From: UBA4877 sp002399285
GTDB lineage: Bacteria; Bacillota; Thermoanaerobacteria; Thermoanaerobacterales; UBA4877
Length of the DNA stretch: 64,000 nt
Reading direction: 5' to 3'
Assembly (NCBI GenBank): GCA_036771835.1
Contig: DAIPGN010000012.1
Location: forward strand, 25,349 to 89,348
Under the pieces are notes generated by a model that searched no databases, was not told where the DNA came from, and worked only from the letters and a program-made list of their open reading frames with translations. This document shows, piece after piece, positions 42,929 to 51,819 of the stretch (position 1 is the stretch's first letter; every line of letters starts with the position of its first letter). The position numbers were made by a program, and so were the translations under genes.

Positions 42929-43201
42929 TCACCCGGAAAAATTGTCTTCTATCAAAGCCGCCAATGCATCGACCGCCTCTTTCTCATCGGAGCCCTTCGC
43001 AGTGATAACAGCCTGTTTCCCCTGTGTAAGCGACAACGTAAGGAGTGACACGATACTTTTAGCATTCACAGCCTGCTCCTCGCTGCCTGACTCACAGATG
43101 GTAATGCGTGAAGAAAATTTTTTCGCACAGGTAACAAAATCCGTAGCGGGACGGGCATGCAAACCGGATGGGTTTCCGATATAAACAGTTTTAGAATACA
43201 T
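42929..43201 (-). CDS. HPr-family phosphocarrier protein (PTS operon 2)
   Basis: A 90-residue HPr. His15 in GNPSGLHARPA accepts phosphate from enzyme I. A serine at residue 49 (NAKSIVSLL) stands at the place of the regulatory Ser46 of ptsH, but the following Gly-Val-Met of housekeeping HPr is changed. It sits inside a sugar-specific PTS operon with no enzyme I gene beside it, so it is probably a dedicated paralogue serving this PTS or its LevR-type regulator rather than the main ptsH. Confidence 0.9.
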   Translation of the reverse strand: MYSKTVYIGNPSGLHARPATDFVTCAKKFSSRITICESGSEEQAVNAKSIVSLLTLSLTQGKQAVITAKGSDEKEAVDALAALIEDNFSG

Positions 43202-43277
43202 CTGTCAACTTCCCTTTCTAAACGAGCATTATGATACTTACGCAAAGCAGTAATACTAAATCTTTCGGTCATAAAAC

Positions 43278-43315
43278 TCATATTCATGCCGAACAAACAT
43301 CCGGCATGAATATGA
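43278..43315 (-). other. Perfect 14-bp inverted repeat between SIS and HPr genes
   Basis: TCATATTCATGCCG / CGGCATGAATATGA with a 10-base loop, followed on the minus strand by GTTTTATG. It could be a partial terminator or mRNA end/processing site that lets the HPr and membrane-protein genes be expressed differently from the upstream PTS genes. Confidence 0.7.
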
Positions 43316-43351
43316 ACCTTTAACAGATCAAGTTTTTTAGAATCTCTCCCG

Positions 43352-44440
43352 CTATTTCCGTACCGGGTTAGCCTTGGTAGGCAATAGTCCATGTGTTCTC
43401 GGATAGTTGCGTATATTCAGGTCAATTCCCTTCGCAGTATATAAAAGATACGCAAACAATTGCAGAGGAACGCAATATTCTAATGTGGAAAAATCTTCAT
43501 CATTGATAAATCCGCCGTTCAAAACCTTTTCGCTGTCTGCTCCATCCTGTTCTCCTATCGAATAAGCATGCTGGTTTTGGCTGCTGATTACTTTATATAA
43601 CTCGTTGGCACGTTCATATCCATAACTTCTGGGCGCAACTATTATTGTATAGACGTCCGGCTTTACCGACGCCAGCGGCCCATGAAGGAATTCCTCCACC
43701 TCAAAGGCCATGAAAGTATAGCGCACGGTCTCCAGACTCTTTAACGCGCCTTCCGTCGCCGTACCCACATTGGCACCGTAACCCAGTATATAGCAGCATT
43801 CACACTTTACAAGATCATCCTTATTGACTTCAAACCACGCTTCCGTTCTTTCGATCACCGTATCCAGGTTGTCTACAGTTGCCGCCGCGCGGGTCTTATA
43901 ACCGGCATATGCTTCTTCATCTATACCGCCGGTTACTTTTGCGGCCTCTACAGCCATCATATACAGAGTGAGCACCGTGGAAGTGTATCCCTTGGTCTTT
44001 GGTCCCACGAATTCACGCCCGCAGTCGATCGTGACCTTATGCTGTGCGATTTGGGTGCAGGTATTGTTAAGGTCCTCAGTAACTACATAGTTGTCTATCT
44101 TTAATTCATTGGCCCCTTTGAGGCAATCGATAGTATTGGTACTCTCTCCCTCCTGAGTGACCGCGACAATGAGATCATCCTTATCCAAAACATTTTCGTA
44201 ATGGGCAAAAGAATATGCGGTCATCGGCGTCACAGGTATTTTAAGCATCTTTTCCATAAAGTATTTCGCAGTTATGCAGGCATTGTTCGAGGTGCCCGAT
44301 GCAACTAAGATTATCCTCTTATATTTCTTTTGGGCAAAATTATCTGCAAATTTGCCGCACAGTTTGCCGCTTTTTTCAATAATACCGGTGCAAGCAGTTT
44401 TCGTTTCATGAATATATTCTAACATTGTGTGATCATCCAT
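43352..44440 (-). CDS. SIS-domain sugar-phosphate isomerase/deglycase
   Basis: A 362-residue protein with two SIS domains, of the GlmS-C/FrlB/AgaS kind. Sugar-phosphate loops are ILVASGTSNNACITA and AVTQEGESTNTIDCLKG in the first domain and ILGYGANVGTATEGALKSLE in the second. EVEEFLHGPLASV carries the catalytic Glu/His region. ATG 44440 has GGAGGAAT upstream. Mannose-family PTS operons with a LevR activator and such a protein are known for fructoselysine/glucoselysine uptake, where the SIS protein is a deglycase. By analogy this one may split or isomerise a phosphorylated amino-sugar or Amadori compound (inference). Confidence 0.8.
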   Translation of the reverse strand: MDDHTMLEYIHETKTACTGIIEKSGKLCGKFADNFAQKKYKRIILVASGTSNNACITAKYFMEKMLKIPVTPMTAYSFAHYENVLDKDDLIVAVTQEGESTNTIDCLKGANELKIDNYVVTEDLNNTCTQIAQHKVTIDCGREFVGPKTKGYTSTVLTLYMMAVEAAKVTGGIDEEAYAGYKTRAAATVDNLDTVIERTEAWFEVNKDDLVKCECCYILGYGANVGTATEGALKSLETVRYTFMAFEVEEFLHGPLASVKPDVYTIIVAPRSYGYERANELYKVISSQNQHAYSIGEQDGADSEKVLNGGFINDEDFSTLEYCVPLQLFAYLLYTAKGIDLNIRNYPRTHGLLPTKANPVRK

Positions 44441-44460
44441 TATGATATTCCTCCTCCATA

Positions 44461-45309
44461 TTAAAGAACGTGGAAAAACTTTCCGACAATACCCAGACCT
44501 ATAAGACCAAGCATGATCCAATAGGTCTTAACATCTTTTTTAAGCATCCAATAAATGATCAAAGTAGTCACAAGCGGAAGCAGTTTAGGACATATCTCAT
44601 CCAAAATCGGCTGAACCTCCAGCTTTGCCTTTCCGATCTGGGCAACATAGGTGACGTCTATGCTGACCATGGATGCGATCATGCCTCCGATAACTGTAAG
44701 TCCCATAACCCCCGCAGCTTTCGTAGCTTTTGTCATAGCACCGCTGGCAACCAAACTTTGAATGGAGTTGGTCCCAAGCTTGTGGCCGAGGGTGATTCCA
44801 TAATATCTGACAAGAAAATTCGGTATGTTATATACCAATAAAAATAGTATTGGGCCGAGAATATTGCCTTCAATAGCCAAAGAAGTTCCTATACCGGATG
44901 CTATGATCCTGAAGGTCCCCCAAAAGAACGTATCTCCTATGCCGGCCAGCGGCCCCATTAAAGCAACCTTGACGGCGTTGATGGACTGCACATCAAACTC
45001 TGGGTTTGCGGCAGCTTCCTCCTCCATTGCAGTTGCAATTCCAAGTATAAACGGCGAGACGGCAAACGTAGTATTGTATACCTCTGAATGGCGTAGGCAG
45101 GCCTCACTTAACTTATCTTTGCTCTTATACAGCTTTTTCAAAATAGGAATCATTGAATATGCAAAACCGGGGGCCTGCATTCTATCCAAACTATAACAGG
45201 CAGGAAGAAGAAATGACCTCCAGAAAACCTTCATAAGATCCTTTCTTGTTATCTTTTCGTGAGAGTTCATTCCGTTGTCCAATGCCATTTCATTAGATTT
45301 CGTTGTCAT
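44461..45309 (-). CDS. PTS mannose-family EIID subunit (operon 2)
   Basis: A 282-residue EIID. Family signatures are ITRKDLMKVFWRSFLLPACYSLDRMQAPGFAYSMIPILKKLY near the start, KVALMGPLAGIGDTFFWGTFRI in the middle, and C-terminal membrane segments. With IIC it forms the sugar-translocating membrane complex. I place the start at ATG 45309, nine bases after AAGGAGG and 17 bases inside the end of the IIC gene; ATG 45288 is an alternative. Confidence 0.94.
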   Translation of the reverse strand: MTTKSNEMALDNGMNSHEKITRKDLMKVFWRSFLLPACYSLDRMQAPGFAYSMIPILKKLYKSKDKLSEACLRHSEVYNTTFAVSPFILGIATAMEEEAAANPEFDVQSINAVKVALMGPLAGIGDTFFWGTFRIIASGIGTSLAIEGNILGPILFLLVYNIPNFLVRYYGITLGHKLGTNSIQSLVASGAMTKATKAAGVMGLTVIGGMIASMVSIDVTYVAQIGKAKLEVQPILDEICPKLLPLVTTLIIYWMLKKDVKTYWIMLGLIGLGIVGKFFHVL

Positions 45310-46054
45310 CCAGACCAGCCTCCTTGTTTTTGTCATTATTGAATATGAGCACGGCGAGAATTGCTCCTACGACCGCGACACCAACGTTACTCATATTCAG
45401 GAACGCTACGGCGACGAATCCAATAAACAGGTAAGGTGCCAGTTCCTTGGTATACGTGAGACGCATCAGCAGTGCAAAACCCAGAGCGGGAAGCATATTG
45501 GAGGCAACTTTAATACCGTCTGTGATAAATGAAGGTATTACTTTGATCAGCTGTTCAAATACAGGTGCGCCCAGCAGCATTGCTATAAAGGATATCAAAG
45601 CCGGGAAGAAGAAATAATTAAAGAGTCCCATCCATTGACAAACTTCCATGGTCTTCGTATCTCCCTCTGCTGCCTTTCTTTTTGCCCTTTCACTGAGTAG
45701 ATGATTCAACGGAATATGGGTCAAATAACCGATACTCGTGGCAAAGACGGAGACCGGCAGCGCCAGGGTCAGCGCCACCTCCGCACCGGAACCGGACGCA
45801 AGGGCAAAAGCAGTACATAGCGCACCTCCGATGGTCACGTCCGGCGGAGCTGATTGAGCACCGATACCTACGATTCCCATTGAGAGCAGTTCGATCTGTG
45901 CGCCTATCAGCATACCGGTCTTGACATCTCCATATACCAAACCCACCAAAGTACCCATGATCAATGGGCGCTGTATCATGGTCATACCGAGAATTCTGTT
46001 ATCAATTTTCCCCAAACCAACTATCAAAGCAACAAGAAGCGCTTTTAATATCAT
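45293..46054 (-). CDS. PTS mannose-family EIIC subunit (operon 2)
   Basis: A 253-residue EIIC membrane channel. LVGLVYGDVKTGMLIGAQIELLSMGIVGIGAQSAPPDVTIGG is the family core, and about seven membrane segments follow. The end overlaps the start of IID by 17 bases. It lies 23 bases downstream of IIB with AGGGGAGGA before the ATG. All four components A, B, C and D are present in this operon as separate proteins. Confidence 0.94.
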   Translation of the reverse strand: MILKALLVALIVGLGKIDNRILGMTMIQRPLIMGTLVGLVYGDVKTGMLIGAQIELLSMGIVGIGAQSAPPDVTIGGALCTAFALASGSGAEVALTLALPVSVFATSIGYLTHIPLNHLLSERAKRKAAEGDTKTMEVCQWMGLFNYFFFPALISFIAMLLGAPVFEQLIKVIPSFITDGIKVASNMLPALGFALLMRLTYTKELAPYLFIGFVAVAFLNMSNVGVAVVGAILAVLIFNNDKNKEAGLDDNEI

Positions 46055-46077
46055 AGCTTTTCCTCCCCTTAAGAAAG

Positions 46078-46557
46078 TTATTGTAATGCTTTGTCCAAGT
46101 ACTTTTCCACATCGACAAACTTATTTTCTGGCGTAGGCTGCACACCCACAGGTTTTCCAAGAGCAATGATCTTTTTCAGTGCCCGTATGTCCTCCTGATC
46201 GAGATTCAGGTTATCATAGACATACGGTGCATTTTTTCTTATTCCACCTATGGTAAGCTTTGTGATCTCGGGTACGGCCGCACACACCTTATAGGCATCC
46301 ATCGGGTTGTTGACCAACGCCATAACATTATACTTCTTGCTTTCAGGCCCATTTAAAAATTCAATGCCCTTTTCAACTGTCCTAAATCCATACTTTACCC
46401 CGCTTGGGACCCCCATTTTCAGCGACATCTTTCTCATGTCATCATTTACAATCTCATCATTAATGATCAGCAATAAATTGATATCCAGACTGCGGGTCCA
46501 AGAAATGGCCACCTGACCATGGATCAAACGGTCATCCATATGAAACGCCTTTATCAT
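46078..46557 (-). CDS. PTS mannose-family EIIB subunit (operon 2)
   Basis: A 159-residue EIIB with phospho-His13 in HMDDRLIHGQVAISW. It relays phosphate from the separate EIIA to the sugar. Its ATG overlaps the IIA stop by four bases (ATGA). In LevR-regulated systems the EIIB also phosphorylates the activator when sugar is absent, giving negative feedback. Confidence 0.94.
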   Translation of the reverse strand: MIKAFHMDDRLIHGQVAISWTRSLDINLLLIINDEIVNDDMRKMSLKMGVPSGVKYGFRTVEKGIEFLNGPESKKYNVMALVNNPMDAYKVCAAVPEITKLTIGGIRKNAPYVYDNLNLDQEDIRALKKIIALGKPVGVQPTPENKFVDVEKYLDKALQ

Positions 46558-46976
46558 ACTTCCGCATCTCCCGCCTTCTCAATTTGTTCATTTAAATATC
46601 TGATTCCCTTTTTCCCCATCGTTAAGACAGTTTCGATCAATTCGTCTATCGGCGTGCTTTCGTCAGCGAACAATGTCTCCAGTACCATTCCAAGATTCAT
46701 ACCCGTGATTATGTGGATATTATGCGTTGAAATATACTCGCTCAAAATATTTGTGACATTGCCTCCGATGATATCCGTCAATACGAGTATCTCGTCATCC
46801 GGCTGCCACGCCGTAATAGCATCATCGACCATCTTTCGTATCTTTTCCCTGGAATCATTTAAATCAACTTCAATATGGACGTAATCTTGCAGTCCCTTGT
46901 CTCCTGCGATAAGTGCGGCGCTTCTCAGGATCGCATTTGACAAATCGCCATGAGATGCAACCATATAATGCCTCAA
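46554..46976 (-). CDS. PTS mannose-family EIIA subunit (operon 2)
   Basis: A 140-residue EIIA-Man. The phospho-histidine lies in MRHYMVASHGDLSNAI (His9), and LTDIIGGNVTNIL is the second family motif. The best start is a TTG at 46976, 7 bases after a GGGAG site. Starting there puts the His at the position usual for the family, whereas the first ATG (46964) would clip the first beta-strand. It is the first gene after the sigma-54 promoter of operon 2. Confidence 0.93.
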   Translation of the reverse strand: MRHYMVASHGDLSNAILRSAALIAGDKGLQDYVHIEVDLNDSREKIRKMVDDAITAWQPDDEILVLTDIIGGNVTNILSEYISTHNIHIITGMNLGMVLETLFADESTPIDELIETVLTMGKKGIRYLNEQIEKAGDAEV

Positions 46977-47024
46977 ATTCTCACTCCCTTCCGTTTATTA
47001 ATGATCATGATTGTTTATATACAA

Positions 47025-47041
47025 AGCAAAAAGCATGCCAA
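47025..47041 (-). promoter_or_regulatory. Sigma-54 promoter of PTS operon 2
   Basis: Minus strand TTGGCATGCTTTTTGCT, with GG and GC 12 bases apart, fits the sigma-54 consensus. The start is predicted near 47014, about 38 bases before the IIA start. The -24 to -12 region is also the 3' arm and T-tract of the terminator of the upstream activator gene. Confidence 0.9.
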
Positions 47042-47061
47042 CTTTCTGTCGCATGCTTTTT
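47028..47061 (-). terminator. Terminator of LevR-like gene 2, overlapping the sigma-54 promoter
   Basis: AAAAAGCATGC / GCATGCTTTTT, 11-bp perfect stem with a 12-base loop, ending in TTTTT. It shares 47028-47041 with the -24/-12 promoter. Confidence 0.88.
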
Positions 47062-47084
47062 CATCCATTTCTCTGTTATAAATA

Positions 47085-49922
47085 CTAAACTTCCCGGTCG
47101 GAAAGAGAATTACCCCCTTTCATGGTGACAATATCATAGATACATCGTACCTCTTCAACGGGAATCCTGACACTATAATTTTTTTCTATGACACTAAAGC
47201 TCTCCTCCACTATCTTTATGAATCTTTTCTGTTTCTTTTCAAAATCTATCTGGTCATCAAATACCGCGGTTACCGGAGTTTTTTTGACAAGCCGTTCTAT
47301 CATGCAGCTGACATGAACATATAAAAGCAATTTCATAGAGCTGTCAATGTGTTTATGCAGTGCGTGTTCCATCCGCTTGATAAATTCCTCTACATCCGTA
47401 ATGACCCGTTCTGGGTTGAGGATCGTCAGATACTCTACGACCCGTTGAAGTGAAAAATTCTTTATAAGCTGATCATTTACCTGACTAATGTTTTCGGGTG
47501 GTATTACATAACTCAATACCTTCTGCAGTTCATTTTTCCCCTTATCTCCCGTCATAACATCGCCTATATTTACAAAGGGGATTCCCTCTATACCGGGATC
47601 TATCGTCCCAAAGATCATGGCTACTTTGTATCCTTTGAATATATTATCATGGATCCCATTGACACGCAGGCTCTTATAATCGCATGGAATAAATTCCATA
47701 TCCGGTACCCAATCCGAAAGGCTGTCCCTTAAAAGTATTGCAAGTTTTTCGGCGGTTCCCATCCCGGTAATGCAGGTTGTGATTATTGCCTGAGTTTGAT
47801 TATCCCGCATGGGATGATATATTTTCAGCTTAGAATTCGTCCGATCAGATATATAACTTATGATTTCTTCCAAGGATTGATCCTGCAGAATACATTTCCC
47901 AACCTCAAATACGATTTGAGTTGTTATATTCTCAAGCAGCGCAATGTTTCCCCCATAATCGTTGCATATAGAAAACCTATGTTCAACCAAATTATCCATG
48001 TCCGTCATGATGATCAGATCTCTGGAATCGGACACTGTTAAATCCTGCAAAGCTGAATTTACCCTATAAAAGGTTTCTTCATCGGTAATATTCGGCAGGA
48101 TGTCGAAGGATTCAAATAAACAATTCTTCAACATTAAATTGACCGTGTTTGCTATACTTGTTGCAGTTGTATAACCATGAGCAATAATAAAAGCTTTGGT
48201 TCTGTATGCTTCTTTCTGGTACAAACCCAAATGTATACATAGCGCTACCACAATAAAATCGGCATTACATAGGCGGACATCCAGATTACTTTCAAAAAGA
48301 GTTAAGAGTTCCTCGGCGGATTTATATACCTTGGGATACCCGCTCAATAAGAAGCTGCGGATATTATCAAGCAGCCTGACGGGTATGGTACTTTCCACGG
48401 TTATAAAATTTAATCGTTTATAGAAATGAAGCGTCAGAAAATTGCGTAAATTACTGGTCAGCGTTATGTTATTGCTGTAAAACAGTCTATCCAAAATATT
48501 ATTTACCGTGGAACTCAACATGGATATTTGAATATTTGAACCGCCGTTTTTTTGTTCGCCTAGCAGTGCATCCATATACATCATCAATGCATTTTCCATG
48601 GACTCCATAACCGTTTCAGAGTTCTGCTTTTTATCGGAAATTGAAAATGACTGGAAAATATTATAGTATGCCGCCTGTACGTCGGAAGACGTATTATTCT
48701 TTTCCACAAGCCTGCGAATATTTTCAAACCGAAAATTAGGCGTTATTTTGATCCTCTCCGGCGCGATACCCCATTGCCATCCTTTCGGTTCCATATGGCT
48801 GTTCCCTTGGTTCAGCAAATAGTCTGGTAAATAACTGAACTGTATATAAATATCGCCGTCGCTTTTTTGCTCGCGGGAAACCCGGAATGCCTCGGCGCAC
48901 GCATATTGTATCACATTCTGCAATTCCCCGATGTTCCCTGTAAACCGCCGGTTTAAAAGTACTTCAAAAAAATTCTGGCTAACGCTGAGGTCATGACCCA
49001 AAATACCGGCCTGTTTACTCAGCATATAGCAGATCAACTGCACGACCTCATCGCTCCCACGTTCTTCCAACGCCGGCATTTGTATGGAAACGGGTATCCT
49101 GCGCAAAAAAGTTCCGAGAAATATATTTTTCGGCTGTTCTGTTGTGGCAAAGACCAACCGAACCTTGCTCCTTCTCTCCGATGAACTTTCGCCTAAACGG
49201 TTGAAAATTCCCTGATCCATAAATACAAACAACTTTTCCTGTCCGTTTGGACTCAGCCTGTGCGCTTCATCCAGAAACAGAACTCCTCCGTCCGCTTTTT
49301 CCAAAAGGCCGATTCTATCCTCATCCGCTCCGGTAAAGGCACCCTTGATATAACCAAAGAGGATACCAGTAAGCAGTTCGGGGTTATCCGCATAATCGGC
49401 ACAGTTAAAGGTGACAAAAGGTGCATTCTTGCCGATCAGACCCTTTTGAAAACAAAAAGCATGCATATAACGTGCCAGTGAGCTTTTGCCAGTTCCCGCG
49501 GGACCGCTGATAAGCACGGGAAGTCCTTTCCCCGGGTAGTACGCCGCAGCCTTGCACTGCTTTATCTGATTTTTAAGACTCCTGTCGTGGCCTATTATCT
49601 GAGAAAAAACGTCATTCGATCCTTCATCATGATTTAGCAGCTCCCAAAGCTGTTCCACGCTATAGAAAACCGTTGAAGTGATGTTTACATGATAGCGGGT
49701 CTCCAGCTGCGTGCGGTCCATATAGTATACCGGGCGGGTAATTATTTTTATCAGCGCGCCGGTAGTATACAGTCTATTGAGAGCAGCACTTGCGACATTT
49801 CGTGGTATTCCAAGCTGTCGTGCCATAAAAGATGTAGTGAAATGATATAGCTGCTCTTTGTCCTTGACGTCTATTGTCTCGCTATTTTCATATATTAATT
49901 TATATAGTGCTTCTTCGTGCAT
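47085..49922 (-). CDS. LevR/ManR-type sigma-54 activator of PTS operon 2
   Basis: A 945-residue activator with the same layout as the one at 1238-3994. It has a winged-helix head (about 1-75) and an AAA+ domain with Walker A GPAGTGKS, GAFTGA and LFLDEAH. PRD1 follows, then an EIIA-Man-like domain (AFIIAHGYTTATSIA), an EIIB-Gat-like domain (TTCITGMGTAEKL), and a C-terminal PRD with His in LLYVHVSCMIERL. It is directly upstream of PTS operon 2 and its sigma-54 promoter. Sequence similarity to the first activator is clear along the length but not close enough for a recent duplication. Confidence 0.94.
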   Translation of the reverse strand: MHEEALYKLIYENSETIDVKDKEQLYHFTTSFMARQLGIPRNVASAALNRLYTTGALIKIITRPVYYMDRTQLETRYHVNITSTVFYSVEQLWELLNHDEGSNDVFSQIIGHDRSLKNQIKQCKAAAYYPGKGLPVLISGPAGTGKSSLARYMHAFCFQKGLIGKNAPFVTFNCADYADNPELLTGILFGYIKGAFTGADEDRIGLLEKADGGVLFLDEAHRLSPNGQEKLFVFMDQGIFNRLGESSSERRSKVRLVFATTEQPKNIFLGTFLRRIPVSIQMPALEERGSDEVVQLICYMLSKQAGILGHDLSVSQNFFEVLLNRRFTGNIGELQNVIQYACAEAFRVSREQKSDGDIYIQFSYLPDYLLNQGNSHMEPKGWQWGIAPERIKITPNFRFENIRRLVEKNNTSSDVQAAYYNIFQSFSISDKKQNSETVMESMENALMMYMDALLGEQKNGGSNIQISMLSSTVNNILDRLFYSNNITLTSNLRNFLTLHFYKRLNFITVESTIPVRLLDNIRSFLLSGYPKVYKSAEELLTLFESNLDVRLCNADFIVVALCIHLGLYQKEAYRTKAFIIAHGYTTATSIANTVNLMLKNCLFESFDILPNITDEETFYRVNSALQDLTVSDSRDLIIMTDMDNLVEHRFSICNDYGGNIALLENITTQIVFEVGKCILQDQSLEEIISYISDRTNSKLKIYHPMRDNQTQAIITTCITGMGTAEKLAILLRDSLSDWVPDMEFIPCDYKSLRVNGIHDNIFKGYKVAMIFGTIDPGIEGIPFVNIGDVMTGDKGKNELQKVLSYVIPPENISQVNDQLIKNFSLQRVVEYLTILNPERVITDVEEFIKRMEHALHKHIDSSMKLLLYVHVSCMIERLVKKTPVTAVFDDQIDFEKKQKRFIKIVEESFSVIEKNYSVRIPVEEVRCIYDIVTMKGGNSLSDREV

Positions 49923-50058
49923 GAATTACATCCCCTTTTAACACTAAGCCTGTTTTTCATATTTTAAATCAAGCTTCACTTAGTGTCAAAAATATTTAGA
50001 AGATAATTTCATGCTTAAGTTTCGTTTAGGTTACAAAATCCCTTCCCTGCATTCCATA

Positions 50059-50925
50059 TCATATATCTTTTCCGTTAAATGTCCTTACCGCGCACCCCAT
50101 TATAAACACGACATATATCACCGTGTATACCACCATCCACACCGAGGGCTCCAATACCGACCCGCCGAAGGGTGTTATATCCAAAATATCCAGGCCGAGA
50201 CCACTCTCGATTTTAAACATGGATGAAAACATCTTGCGGTAAATAGTATCGGTAGGCATGATGAGGCCGGATATAATGCCAATATTGACAAGGCTTGCAT
50301 TACCTACCGAGGCGCCTATCTGCTCCATCATGCCGCCCACCGAGGCCAGGCCGTAAAGTATTATGGATATCACGCCCGCGCCTATGGTATTCACCGCAAC
50401 AGACCCCAGCATGGTAAATGCCAGCAGTATGACGGGAATAAGGTCAAACAGGGCCAGGCCCTTAAAAATCTTTGCAATACCAAGGACCCGAAGAAGGTTA
50501 GCCCCCATGGCCGCGTTCAAACCGATCACCGCTAAAAACAGCAATGATGCATATATCACCATGATGCATCCGATACCTATGAATTTTCCCATTACGATCT
50601 CCGTCCTCGAGACTGGTTTTGAAGCCACCGAGTACATAATTCCGTTATCTACCTCGGAGGATATACTGCCTGAAGACGTCAGTATCACTAAAAGAGATAC
50701 TATAAACCCGGCAAAATAAAGCCCCACCGATATCAGCTGGGATTGCATAATGGCATTACTGACGAGGTCCGTCCTTGTCATGTCTTTAAACAGGAGGCGA
50801 AGCCCTGTCCCGTAAAGAAACAAATAAGCCAGGCTCAAAATCGCGCCCAGCACAAAGGCCTTCTTCTTATATATCTCCTTAAAGCTCATCCCTATTATTG
50901 CTGCCACTGCCTTCACGCTCCTCAT
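50059..50925 (-). CDS. ABC transporter permease (ABC-2 type, NosY/YtrC-like)
   Basis: A 288-residue membrane protein with about six helices. It includes the segment VDNGIMYSVASKPVSRTEIVMGKFIG, typical of ABC-2 permeases that work with NosF/CcmA-like ATPases. The start lies within the last 47 bases of the ATPase gene, so the two are coupled; an internal GTG is an alternative start. It follows the ECF sigma, anti-sigma and ATPase genes on one strand, which suggests a stress-responsive efflux or envelope function. Confidence 0.88.
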   Translation of the reverse strand: MRSVKAVAAIIGMSFKEIYKKKAFVLGAILSLAYLFLYGTGLRLLFKDMTRTDLVSNAIMQSQLISVGLYFAGFIVSLLVILTSSGSISSEVDNGIMYSVASKPVSRTEIVMGKFIGIGCIMVIYASLLFLAVIGLNAAMGANLLRVLGIAKIFKGLALFDLIPVILLAFTMLGSVAVNTIGAGVISIILYGLASVGGMMEQIGASVGNASLVNIGIISGLIMPTDTIYRKMFSSMFKIESGLGLDILDITPFGGSVLEPSVWMVVYTVIYVVFIMGCAVRTFNGKDI

Positions 50926-51814
50926 CTATCATGCCTATAAATATATCCTCCAGATTGGTTTTGGATGTACCCGCCTCATATATGTTGCCGCCGTTTTGTG
51001 CTATGGTTCTCACAATGCCGGGTATTTCCGATTCACCTTCTATAGGTATCTCCAATGTGCTGCCGTGGACGGAAACCTCCCTGCCTTCATCCTTAAGCGC
51101 CAATAGCACGGCGTCATCTACGCTGCCCAGCCTGATCTCCAGTTTCTTATTTCTCCTCATCAGCTCATCCAAGCTGCCGGAGGCTATTATATGTCCATTG
51201 TCTATAATGGCCACATGGTCACATGTAAGCTCAACCTCACTTAAAAGATGGCTGTTTAAAAATACAGTGACCCCGTCATTTTTTAAATCCTCTATTATAT
51301 TTCTTACATCCCTCCGTCCCACAGGGTCCAGAGCGGAGGTAGGCTCATCCAGGAAAACAAGCTTGGGCGAGGGCAGCAGGGCAGAGGCCAGGCCCAGCCT
51401 CTGCTGCATCCCCTTACTGTAGGTCCCGATCCGCTGCCTCTTATGCTCGTCTATGCCGCATATGCCCAGCAACTCGTCGGTCCGCCCGTCTATCCCCTTC
51501 ATATCCATCTCGTACAGGCGGGCATGGAATCTCAATAGTTCCTCCGCCGTGAGATAATCCTGAAAGCGGAACAGCTCGGGAAGATAACCGATGGACCTTC
51601 GCGCCTGCACGTCTCCCACCGGCCTGGAAAGCACTTTTCCCTCTCCCGAGCTGGGGCGGCAAAGCCCGACCAGTGTTTTAATAAGGGTACTCTTGCCCGC
51701 ACCGTTAGGGCCTAAGAAGCCAAAGACCTCACCCTCGCCTACGCTTAAGGATACATCCCTGCATCCGCCTTTCCCGTTAAAAGTCTTCGTCAAATGCCTC
51801 GTCTCTATAACCAT
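50879..51814 (-). CDS. ABC transporter ATP-binding protein
   Basis: A 311-residue ABC ATPase. Walker A GPNGAGKS, signature YSKGMQQRLGLA, Walker B LVFLDEPTSALDP and H-loop LNSHLLSEVE are intact, with a C-terminal accessory domain after residue 215. ATG 51814 follows GAGGTGACG. It lies five bases after the anti-sigma factor gene and overlaps the permease gene. Confidence 0.93.
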   Translation of the reverse strand: MVIETRHLTKTFNGKGGCRDVSLSVGEGEVFGFLGPNGAGKSTLIKTLVGLCRPSSGEGKVLSRPVGDVQARRSIGYLPELFRFQDYLTAEELLRFHARLYEMDMKGIDGRTDELLGICGIDEHKRQRIGTYSKGMQQRLGLASALLPSPKLVFLDEPTSALDPVGRRDVRNIIEDLKNDGVTVFLNSHLLSEVELTCDHVAIIDNGHIIASGSLDELMRRNKKLEIRLGSVDDAVLLALKDEGREVSVHGSTLEIPIEGESEIPGIVRTIAQNGGNIYEAGTSKTNLEDIFIGMIDEEREGSGSNNRDEL

Positions 51815-51819
51815 AAGCG

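Noticed and set aside
49941..49986. ACACTAAG / CTTAGTGT inverted repeat upstream of the second LevR-like gene
   Set aside because: Arms of only 8 bp separated by 30 bases in A+T-rich DNA; not strong enough to call an operator.
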